Part shown: positions 1-5,861 of the stretch, piece by piece | Position numbering within the stretch: position 1 is the first letter of the stretch | How the letters are laid out: each line of letters opens with the position of its first letter | Source: CAYNDL01 sp964396115 | Lineage (GTDB): Bacteria; Patescibacteriota; Andersenbacteria; UBA10190; CAIZMI01 | Length of the DNA stretch: 6,238 nt | Assembly: GCA_964396115.1 (NCBI GenBank) | Contig: CAYNDL010000050.1 | Location: 1-6,238, forward strand | Reading direction: 5' to 3' | Made by a program: the position numbers and the translations under genes | The notes under the pieces: generated by a model | What the model was told of the DNA's origin: nothing | The model's database searches: none | The model's input: only the letters and a program-made list of their open reading frames with translations

Positions 1-25
1 AGTTCGTTTTTTGAAGGTACAGTAA

Positions 26-89
26 CTCCGACGAATCGAGAACGATGTTTTCACGAGTGTAGTGAGTGAAAACAAGAGGAGATTCGGAG
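26..89. repeat. Nested inverted-repeat element upstream of the tRNA (copy 1)
   Basis: No open frame or known RNA family is recognised here. Two nested stems are visible. The outer one pairs CTCCGA (26-31) plus ATC (35-37) with GATTCGGAG (81-89), leaving a 3-nt bulge. The inner one pairs GTTTTCAC (47-54) with GTGAAAAC (66-73) perfectly. The block also carries the words GAATCGA and CGATGTTTT before the inner stem and AAAAC followed by GAGG after it. The same words occur in the same order in the block at 281-395. The sequence after it (90-110) is strongly purine-rich. It could be a structured RNA, a transcription or processing signal, or a degenerate mobile repeat; the function is unknown. Confidence 0.5.
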
Positions 90-116
90 GAGAGAGGAGC
101 GACGACGAAGCAATAA

Positions 117-140
117 ACAATAAAAATATATTTTTATTGT
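117..140. repeat. Perfect 24-bp AT-rich palindrome
   Basis: Positions 117-128 (ACAATAAAAATA) are followed directly by their exact reverse complement at 129-140. All 24 bases are A/T except one C and one G. As RNA it would form a hairpin with A and U runs on either side, so it could act as a weak bidirectional terminator isolating the tRNA from upstream transcription. It could also be a DNA cruciform or binding site. It lies 25 bp before the tRNA 5' end. No convincing sigma70 promoter for the tRNA is visible nearby. Confidence 0.45.
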
Positions 141-165
141 GATAGGCGAAGTCTGTCGCGACGAA

Positions 166-236
166 GGGCCTGTAGCTTAGTGGCAGAGCACCCGGTTTGC
201 ATCCGGGAGATAGGAGTTCGATTCTCCTCAGGTCCA
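166..236 (+). tRNA. tRNA-Ala, anticodon UGC
   Basis: A full cloverleaf folds. The acceptor is GGGCCTG (166-172) with CAGGTCC (229-235). The D stem is GCTT (175-178) with GAGC (186-189), closed by a short 7-nt loop. The anticodon stem is CCCGG (191-195) with CCGGG (203-207) around loop TTTGCAT, giving anticodon TGC at 198-200. The T stem is AGGAG (212-216) with CTCCT (224-228) around loop TTCGATT. The third acceptor pair is G:U, the classic alanine identity element, and the discriminator base is A236. The next bases are CAA, so the 3' CCA is not encoded and must be added after transcription. A CCA-adding enzyme gene is present at 4408-5856. Confidence 0.96.
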
Positions 237-277
237 CAAATAAAAACACCGAGGGAGCCTCGGTGTTTTTATTTGTG
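235..277 (+). terminator. Rho-independent terminator directly after tRNA-Ala
   Basis: This is a perfect 20-bp inverted repeat (235-254 with 258-277) around a 3-nt loop GAG. The core stem is CACCGAGG/CCTCGGTG, flanked by A-rich and T-rich arms, with a T run at 266-270. It reads as a terminator on either strand. The left arm begins at C235 and A236, the last acceptor base and the discriminator of the tRNA, so the full hairpin and the mature tRNA 3' end share two bases. Confidence 0.85.
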
Positions 278-280
278 AAT

Positions 281-395
281 CGGCGCCTGAGGAGGCAATT
301 GATGGCCTCGCTCATGAAGGAGAATCGAAGCGCAAGTAGCGATGTTTTTGTTTGGGCCTAAAGGCGAAAGGCAAAAACCGAGAGGCAGGGTCGCG
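281..395. repeat. Inverted-repeat element downstream of the tRNA (copy 2), non-coding
   Basis: This non-coding block lies between the tRNA terminator and the Ku terminator. It contains the perfect stem GTTTTTG (344-350) with CAAAAAC (372-378), with GCCT (356-359) and AGGC (362-365) inside it. Before the stem come GAATCGAA (322-329) and GCGATG. After it comes CCGAGAGG. This order of words matches the block at 26-89. Two segments are reverse complements of the adjacent tRNA: 318-329 matches 217-228 (12 of 12 bases, the T arm) and 286-294 matches 224-232 (9 of 9). No open frame is supported. Function is unknown. Confidence 0.5.
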
Positions 396-415
396 TAAAG
401 CCTGGAGCATGTGTC

Positions 416-439
416 AAAAAGGGAAGCCTCTTGCTTCCC
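416..439 (-). terminator. Rho-independent terminator of the Ku gene
   Basis: On the minus strand, GGGAAGC (439-433) pairs perfectly with GCTTCCC (427-421) across a 5-nt loop. Five T residues follow (420-416). It sits 16 bp beyond the Ku stop codon, in the correct orientation. Confidence 0.85.
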
Positions 440-454
440 GTTGAATGAACTATC

Positions 455-1288
455 TTATTTTAGGCCCTGAATCTTTGTTTTGATGAGTTCCAAAGCCTTT
501 CTTCTTTCCGGACTAACGCACTCTGCCAGGTCGAGGTCAGAAATCTGCCCCGAAATTCTCCGCGCCAAGGATGATACCTCGCGTTGGTTGAATGTTGGCT
601 CGTCTCCAGGCAAAAGCTGGAATTCTGAAGGGTCTTTGATAGTGTCTGTGTCTGCTACTTCGTCAAAGACAAGCACTCTTCGTTCCGAACCAAACACAAC
701 ACGGTGCATCGTGATTGGGCGAATGGTTCCAACATAGGAACGTCGACCAATCGTTATCTCCGGAATAAATGCGACACAGCGTGCTTGCCTAAGGGAATTG
801 AACAGCAGGTAGTAATCAGAAACCGCATTGGGCTTGGGAAGAAAGTAGAGCCTTCTCCCAAAACCAACGGCAGCGAAGACGGAGTCAATAATTTCTGCTG
901 AAACAATCCTTGCGCAGATAGACTTGCTGGCCTTAGGTTTGATCGCGTTGCGTTCTTCCTCTGTTACAAGGATCAGGCCAAGGTCAGTTTCTGCTGCAGT
1001 GCCGATCTCGTTTGCTTTGATGGCATGGTTGCAGCTAGGGCAGAACGTCTGATGAGCTGTTTGGACAAGTTTCCCCCTTTTCCCATCCCTCGGTTCGCTT
1101 TCTACGGGTTCTTCCTCAGTGTCCAGCTCCTCATGAATTTTCAAGGCGGTCTTGCAGTTCAAATGAACCTGTACGAAGGGTAGATCCCGGGGTTTCCGGA
1201 TAGTGGAGGAATATAGACCCCCATCGAGGTTAAGGATGTTTTGAAATTGGATAACACCTGTCCAACGCGCAGAAGGACGACGAGCCAT
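455..1288 (-). CDS. ku: Bacterial Ku protein (NHEJ DNA end-binding), divergent
   Basis: Bacterial Ku forms a homodimeric ring that loads on DNA double-strand ends and recruits the ligase LigD in non-homologous end joining. The 277 residues fall within the usual bacterial length. The N-terminal W-T-G-x-I-x-F block (9-15) with LYSS (25-28) corresponds to the family's opening W-x-G-x-I-x-F-G. The segment LILVTEEERNAIKPKASKSI (105-124) matches the conserved V-L-T-D-E-E-L block. RLYFLPKP (146-153) and the following Y-x-L-L helix match the core barrel, and SPERRKALELIKTKIQGLK (259-277) matches the C-terminal Y-R-x-A-L-L-E-L-I-x-x-K helix. An acidic insert of about 29 residues (52-80) separates Cys45 from a C-P-S-C pair (83, 86), possibly a metal site. 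The usual start ATG at 1288 has GAGGT on the minus strand 6 nt upstream. No LigD gene lies in the window. Family assignment is by recalled motifs. Confidence 0.85.
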   Translation of the reverse strand: MARRPSARWTGVIQFQNILNLDGGLYSSTIRKPRDLPFVQVHLNCKTALKIHEELDTEEEPVESEPRDGKRGKLVQTAHQTFCPSCNHAIKANEIGTAAETDLGLILVTEEERNAIKPKASKSICARIVSAEIIDSVFAAVGFGRRLYFLPKPNAVSDYYLLFNSLRQARCVAFIPEITIGRRSYVGTIRPITMHRVVFGSERRVLVFDEVADTDTIKDPSEFQLLPGDEPTFNQREVSSLARRISGQISDLDLAECVSPERRKALELIKTKIQGLK

Positions 1289-1294
1289 TTGTTG

Positions 1295-1299
1295 ACCTC
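1295..1299 (-). promoter_or_regulatory. Shine-Dalgarno site for the Ku gene
   Basis: GAGGT on the minus strand ends 6 nt before the ATG at 1288. It supports that codon as the Ku start. It is the clearest ribosome-binding site in the window; the two plus-strand genes have none comparable. Confidence 0.7.
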
Positions 1300-1333
1300 A
1301 CAGTTAATGAACAATTGAACAAATTGTCGCAGT

Positions 1334-1362
1334 ACTATAAAGAGCTTTTCCTTAGCCCGCAA
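1334..1362 (-). promoter_or_regulatory. Putative sigma70-type promoter for the Ku gene
   Basis: On the minus strand a TTGCGG -35 element (1362-1357) is followed after 17 bp by a TATAGT -10 element (1339-1334). The -10 matches the consensus at 5 of 6 positions and the -35 only in TTG. Transcription would begin near 1327, leaving a 5' leader of about 40 nt that includes the GAGGT site. Near the predicted start lie tandem words TGAACAATT (1308-1316) and TGAACAAATT (1316-1325), which could be an operator. Confidence 0.5.
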
Positions 1363-1407
1363 TATCCTATCTCACCAGTATTAATTAATCTTTTTCAATA
1401 TATGCTT

Positions 1408-1413
1408 TACAAT
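1408..1413 (+). promoter_or_regulatory. Possible -10 element for the 956-residue exported protein
   Basis: TACAAT lies 36 bp before the ATG at 1450 and matches the -10 consensus at 5 of 6 positions. The best -35 candidate at 17 bp spacing is TTAATC (1385-1390), which is weak. The surrounding AT-rich stretch makes chance matches likely. No Shine-Dalgarno stands out between here and 1450; only AAAG precedes the start codon. Confidence 0.3.
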
Positions 1414-1449
1414 AGGCATTAGTTAGATATTTAAAAAACCCACATAAAG

Positions 1450-4320
1450 ATGAAAAAAGTAATTATAGGTTTGATCGGTTTTTTGGCTCTCGGGTCCGTT
1501 CCAATGTTCTTTGTGTCCGCACAAAGCGAGGAACCACAACAAGTAAGCCAATTACCTAGTATTTTCGTATACGGGGAAAGAATAGTTAAACAAGAAGGAA
1601 ATAATATTCAGGGTCAGTTCGAGGTTTCGAATGAGAGTAAGGATACCCAGGGCAATCTAAACTACTCGATCTATTTGATAGATAAGGAAGAACCTCAAGA
1701 AAAGGCGAACGAGATTCAACCTGAGTCCTTCTCTATTTATGATAAAAAATCATTCAGCATTCCTGGTACTTTTGCGCCCGGTGAGAAAAAACTAATTGAT
1801 TTTACTTATAACGCTGTCTCCAACCTTCCTGTCGGGGAATACCGGATTCGCATTCGCGTTGGTACAGCCGCTGGTTGGGAGCTTGGTTGGGCAGATTTGT
1901 CAGTAAAATTAGGAAAAGAAGGTGGGTTTGTGCGCATTGTCCCGGTGTCGGTAAAAGCGGAAGATGGGGTATTGATTGACGGAAAATTAGACAAAGACGG
2001 AGGAGCAGGAGCCCTGGAAGGTGTAAACATTGATCCTGAGAAGAATATTGCCTTTAATTACGCTCTCTCAAATATCGGCACCAAGGAAGTAAAAGGGAAT
2101 TTGCTTCTGGAAACGTACGAATGGACCGACGCCAACAGGTTAGTGGCGACAGAAGAGGGAAGTTCGGTAATCGTAAAATTCGGGAAATCAGCAAAACCAG
2201 TTATAGGTGCTTTTTCAACAAAATCAGCAAGTACCCCTGGTTCTTACTTAGTAAAATTGAGTGTTGTTGATGCCGGGAAACAGAAGGTGTCGACTGTTGC
2301 GGAGTATCGATATGTCGTAAAAGGAGTTACTGGACGTGTCGTCGCAGCAAGCATTAAACAAGTAACGGATTCATCAGTAACCGTTAAGGCCGAAGTAGTT
2401 GGTTCTGCGGATCGAACTTCTGTTCTCGATAATGCTTCGGTTAAGTTCTATCTGTTAAAGGACGGTAATGTTGTTGCTGAAAAACAGAGCATCGCTATCA
2501 ATCTTGGAACAGAGGGATTCATTGAAGTGACCCAGACATTGGCGCTCACGTCTCCCGTCTCGGGGAATATGGCGTTACGTGTCGAACTATTAGATAAAAA
2601 CGGTAAAGTTTTGAATACATACGGTTACGATCTCGACAACCTGAAACCTCAAGCAGTAAACGCTGTACAACCAAAGATGGAAACACAAACAAACGAGAAA
2701 ACATCATCCATCGCGTCAATCGTTGTGGCTGTAATTGTTGCGTTGGCAGCAATAATCGCATCGATTCTGCTTTTTATAAGGTCCAGAAGAAACGGTGATA
2801 AACATGAAGTAAAAATCATGAGTTTCGTGCTTTTGTTTGTAAGCGTTGTTGCGGGTATTTATGCAGCAACTGGCATAGCAAAAGCTCAAGGACAAGTTGT
2901 CCCGTACATCTATTATGGTTCGTACCAAGGTGATCCTAGCACCTTCGAATACCATGGCGTGCGGATATTCGTTAACAAGCCCGTGAATAATAGCAATAAT
3001 ACCGCACACTCAATGCCTGTGCAGGCCGACATATTCTGGCAGCACTGCAACAATCGTCCATCACAAGCTTGGATTTACATCGACTATTTCACGGCTGGCG
3101 GCCACGTTGTTCCGATGGCGGAACCAAAAGATACCAAACCCCGGGGGCAACGTGAATGGTGGCCCTCACCAGCTGAAAGTGATTTCTTAGCGCACGGTAT
3201 TCCTTATATCCAGAAGTTTGTGCCATCCAACTTGCCATCTTCTCGTTGGACAAAACTAATCGACTACAAAACCGCTGTTTGCGATGATTGTGGAAGCTCA
3301 CACGACACTATTCAGCAGAGAACTTATAGAGGGAACATCACATTACCGGCATCTCTTGATAGGGTCACGCTTAGATGGCTGGCATTCAAGAAGCACATTA
3401 CTGATTGGCAGGCTTGGGTAAATGCTGCGGCCTATTACAGCTGGTTGAGTTTTGCTAACCCGACGGTAGATTTGAAGGTTAACGGAAACGATGGTCCGGT
3501 CTCCGTAGCTCCGGCGTCGAGTTCTTCCTCAGTTTCCGTATCTTGGACATCAAGTAATGCCACAAGTTGTACGGCTGCCGCAACGCCCGCTGTTTCAGGA
3601 TGGTCTGGAACTAAAGCACTTTCGAGTAGTGGGGAAGCTATAACGCTAAATGCTGGTCAGAACTATGTTCTTACGATGACATGTACAAGTGCTGGGGCGT
3701 CGGGAACCGACTCTGTCCAAGTTAATGTTGGTAATCCAAGTCCAACACTTAGTTTTACAGCGGACTCTACGTCGCTTGCCTATAATACAGCCACGACCCT
3801 GCGTTGGACTGCCACGAATGCTACGTCCTGTACTCCTTCAAACGGAGCAAACGGATGGGCGACGACATCAGTTGCACTAACTGGCTCAAAGAGCACAGGA
3901 AACTTAACAACAGCAACTTTATTCACGCTTCGCTGTGTTGGTGCTGCGGGTACCACCCCTGTCGAACAGACAATAACAATAAATGTAAGCCCGGCCCCTC
4001 CTATCGGCCCCACTGTGACGTTGAAAGCAAATAATAATCCTGTATCTACGTCTATCTCTTCTAGTACTCCGTTGATACTTTCTTGGACCGTGGCAGGGGG
4101 CCCGGCTACATCTTGTACTGCAAGTGCGACGCCAGCTCGGTCTAGTTGGAGCGGAGGTAAGGACTTTAACGCTGGTACGCATGAACAGAATCTGGGAGCT
4201 ATTACCCCTGGTGTTCATACATTCCGGATAGAATGCTCTGGTCCGGGAGGAAATAGTATCAGCTCTGTAAGGGTTACGTCATACTCTCCAACAAGCGGAG
4301 GAAAAATCAGGGAACTCTAA
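1450..4320 (+). CDS. Large exported two-part surface protein with internal signal peptide and three Ig-like repeats
   Basis: The 956-residue protein has no recognised enzymatic domain and is probably a cell-surface adhesin or structural protein. Residues 1-24 are a signal peptide (MKK, hydrophobic core, V-S-A before Gln25). Residues 25-415 are beta-rich, in several sandwich-like units. Residues 421-443 are a transmembrane helix followed by the basic stretch RSRR (444-447). A second signal-peptide-like segment follows at once: M457, hydrophobic 458-476, then A-K-A (477-479) before Gln480. Residues 480-670 form an aromatic-rich domain of unknown type with Cys533 and a C-D-D-C motif (611-614). 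Three Ig-like repeats follow (about 671-760, 765-846, 854-942), each with an S-C-T motif and a later Cys suited to a disulphide. It reads as an anchored protein and a secreted protein fused in frame. The start is chosen because it begins a complete signal peptide. The function of each half is unknown. Confidence 0.85.
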   Translation: MKKVIIGLIGFLALGSVPMFFVSAQSEEPQQVSQLPSIFVYGERIVKQEGNNIQGQFEVSNESKDTQGNLNYSIYLIDKEEPQEKANEIQPESFSIYDKKSFSIPGTFAPGEKKLIDFTYNAVSNLPVGEYRIRIRVGTAAGWELGWADLSVKLGKEGGFVRIVPVSVKAEDGVLIDGKLDKDGGAGALEGVNIDPEKNIAFNYALSNIGTKEVKGNLLLETYEWTDANRLVATEEGSSVIVKFGKSAKPVIGAFSTKSASTPGSYLVKLSVVDAGKQKVSTVAEYRYVVKGVTGRVVAASIKQVTDSSVTVKAEVVGSADRTSVLDNASVKFYLLKDGNVVAEKQSIAINLGTEGFIEVTQTLALTSPVSGNMALRVELLDKNGKVLNTYGYDLDNLKPQAVNAVQPKMETQTNEKTSSIASIVVAVIVALAAIIASILLFIRSRRNGDKHEVKIMSFVLLFVSVVAGIYAATGIAKAQGQVVPYIYYGSYQGDPSTFEYHGVRIFVNKPVNNSNNTAHSMPVQADIFWQHCNNRPSQAWIYIDYFTAGGHVVPMAEPKDTKPRGQREWWPSPAESDFLAHGIPYIQKFVPSNLPSSRWTKLIDYKTAVCDDCGSSHDTIQQRTYRGNITLPASLDRVTLRWLAFKKHITDWQAWVNAAAYYSWLSFANPTVDLKVNGNDGPVSVAPASSSSSVSVSWTSSNATSCTAAATPAVSGWSGTKALSSSGEAITLNAGQNYVLTMTCTSAGASGTDSVQVNVGNPSPTLSFTADSTSLAYNTATTLRWTATNATSCTPSNGANGWATTSVALTGSKSTGNLTTATLFTLRCVGAAGTTPVEQTITINVSPAPPIGPTVTLKANNNPVSTSISSSTPLILSWTVAGGPATSCTASATPARSSWSGGKDFNAGTHEQNLGAITPGVHTFRIECSGPGGNSISSVRVTSYSPTSGGKIREL
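3460..4275 (+). repeat. Three tandem Cys-paired Ig-like domain repeats (within the exported protein)
   Basis: Three diverged units of roughly 80-90 residues lie at about 3460-3729, 3742-3987 and 4009-4275. Each opens with a P-T-x-x-L/F strand (PTVDLKVNGNDG, PTLSFTADS, PTVTLKANNN). Each then has a W-T strand, an A-T-S-C-T motif, a W-S or W-A turn, and a strand ending with a second Cys (MTC, LRC, IEC) before a final V-x-V or I-x-V strand. The units are rich in Ser, Thr, Gly and Ala, with few charged residues. The nucleotide sequences have diverged, so this is old domain duplication rather than a recent DNA repeat. Confidence 0.8.
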
Positions 4321-4330
4321 ACAATATGAA

Positions 4331-4362
4331 AGAAAACGCCCCGTCGAAGCGGGGCGTTTTCT
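4331..4362 (+). terminator. Rho-independent terminator after the exported-protein gene
   Basis: This is a perfect 13-bp stem (4331-4343 with 4350-4362) with core ACGCCCCG/CGGGGCGT, around the 6-nt loop TCGAAG. A run of four T residues closes the plus-strand side and four A residues the other, so it could work in both directions. It begins 11 nt after the stop codon. It separates this gene from the downstream CCA-adding enzyme gene, which therefore likely has its own promoter. Confidence 0.9.
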
Positions 4363-4407
4363 GATTAGCGACCTGTAGACAATAATGGTTAAATAAAGTA
4401 GTACTAT

Positions 4408-5856
4408 ATGTTTCCAATGCCAAAAGAGATCGAAGAAATATTAAATAGATTGTCTGCCGCAGGCTTTGATGCCTTTGCTGTTGGCGGCTGCGTGCGCGAC
4501 ATGTTGCGCGGCGTTGAACCAAAAGACTGGGATGTTACAACATCAGCAAAACCAGCGGAGATTCAGAAAATATTTCCTAAGCATTTCTATGAAAATTCTT
4601 TCGGCACGGTGACCGTGTTAACCGGAAGTAAACAGGACAACCTAAGGGAAGTTGAAGTTACGACTTACCGTGTTGATGCTGGATATTCCGATAATAGACA
4701 TCCAGATTCAGTTTCTTTTACGAAGAACCTTGAGGAAGACTTAGCACGTCGCGATTTTACGATTAATGCGATGGCTCTTAATTTTCGAAACGGAACACAG
4801 GAGATAGTGGATCCTTTCGGTGGGCAATCTGACCTCGATTCAAAGCAAATAAAGGCGGTGGGGGATCCAGGTGAGCGGTTTGCTGAAGATGCACTCCGAT
4901 TGATGCGGGCAATTCGGTTTGCAACGACGCTGAGTATGGAAATTGAGGAAGCTACCCTTGCGGCAATCAAGGACAATGCAGAGTCCCTACAAAATGTGTC
5001 AGCCGAGAGAATACGAGACGAGTTGGTAAAAATAATCATGTCCTCTGATGCCGAAAAAGGCATAAATCTTTTACTGACCACTGGGCTTTTGCAATTTGTT
5101 ATTCCGGAGTTATGCGAGGGCGTTGGGGTCCAACAAAACAAGCACCACATATATTCTGTGTATGACCATAACGTTAAATCTCTAGGTTATTCCTCAAAAC
5201 AGAAAGATCCTTTACATGTCAGGTTAGCGGTTTTGTTGCACGATATTGCGAAACCGCGCACGAAAGCTGGGGAGTTTCCCGATGCGACGTTTTATGGTCA
5301 CGACATAGTCGGCGCAGCAATGACCAAGAAAATTCTGACTCGCTTGAAGTTCCCTACCAAACTTGTTGAGCAAGCCGCCCATCTCGTCCGTCACCATTTG
5401 TTCGTTTATGACGTCGGGGCGGTAACTGAAGCAGGAGTGAGGCGTTTGCTTAAAAGGGTAGGAAAAGAAAATTTTGCGGATCTAATTAAGTTGAGAATGG
5501 CTGAGCGCCTTGGTTCTGGTGTTCCAAAGGCTCGGCCGTATCGGCTACGGCACCTGGAATTTATGGCTGATAAGGTTTCTCGTGACCCACTTTCTACAAA
5601 AATGCTGAAAGTTAACGGAAACGATTTGATGAAGGAACTATTATTGGAACCCGGGCCCAGGATCGGTGCATTAATGGATGTTTTGCTGGCCGAAGTTTTA
5701 CGTGATCCAGAAAAAAACGAGCGCCAATATCTGCTTGAACGAGCTGACAAATTAAAAGATGTTGACCTGGAAGAATTAAGGAAGCGAGCGCAAGACTCTA
5801 TTTCCGAAAAACAGAAGGAAGAAGAGAACGAGATAAAGCGGAAGTACCACGTTTAA
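4408..5856 (+). CDS. cca: CCA tRNA nucleotidyltransferase (class II) with HD domain
   Basis: This enzyme adds or repairs the 3' CCA of tRNAs in the cytoplasm. The tRNA-Ala in this window lacks encoded CCA, which supports a CCA-adding role over poly(A) polymerase. The nucleotidyltransferase head shows G-G-C-V-R-D (26-31) and the metal-binding D-W-D (Asp40, Asp42), then R-R-D-F-T-I-N-A-M-A (114-123) and D-P-F-G-G (135-139). The nucleotide-selecting E-D-x-x-R-x-x-R motif is at 160-167. An HD domain follows, with His254, the His278-Asp279 pair in L-L-H-D-I-A-K and His298. The last 45 or so residues are charged and probably helical. The 482-residue length suits bacterial CCA enzymes with an HD domain. 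ATG at 4408 or at 4417 (Met4) could be the start; neither has a clear Shine-Dalgarno. The strong terminator upstream makes it a separate transcription unit. Substrate specificity between CCA and poly(A) is inferred. Confidence 0.93.
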   Translation: MFPMPKEIEEILNRLSAAGFDAFAVGGCVRDMLRGVEPKDWDVTTSAKPAEIQKIFPKHFYENSFGTVTVLTGSKQDNLREVEVTTYRVDAGYSDNRHPDSVSFTKNLEEDLARRDFTINAMALNFRNGTQEIVDPFGGQSDLDSKQIKAVGDPGERFAEDALRLMRAIRFATTLSMEIEEATLAAIKDNAESLQNVSAERIRDELVKIIMSSDAEKGINLLLTTGLLQFVIPELCEGVGVQQNKHHIYSVYDHNVKSLGYSSKQKDPLHVRLAVLLHDIAKPRTKAGEFPDATFYGHDIVGAAMTKKILTRLKFPTKLVEQAAHLVRHHLFVYDVGAVTEAGVRRLLKRVGKENFADLIKLRMAERLGSGVPKARPYRLRHLEFMADKVSRDPLSTKMLKVNGNDLMKELLLEPGPRIGALMDVLLAEVLRDPEKNERQYLLERADKLKDVDLEELRKRAQDSISEKQKEEENEIKRKYHV

Positions 5857-5861
5857 ATTTG

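Noticed and set aside
1..25. Possible 3' end of an upstream gene (short open frame to a TAA at 23-25)
   Set aside because: Eight or fewer codons are visible and no residue pattern can be recognised, so a coding call cannot be supported.
281..395. Second, degenerate tRNA gene
   Set aside because: Only antisense words matching the T arm and acceptor side are present. No anticodon arm or complete cloverleaf can be folded on either strand.
1159..1362. 67-codon open frame on the minus strand overlapping the start of Ku
   Set aside because: It overlaps the well-supported Ku N-terminus in another frame and shows no family similarity or better ribosome-binding site.
3460..4275. Possible CRISPR-like or recent tandem DNA repeat
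   Set aside because: The similarity is at protein level between diverged Ig-like domains. There is no short identical DNA repeat with regular spacers.
4665..5150. 161-codon open frame on the minus strand
   Set aside because: It lies wholly inside the cca gene, antisense. The cca frame carries all the expected catalytic motifs, while this frame is Ser/Arg-rich with no recognisable domain.
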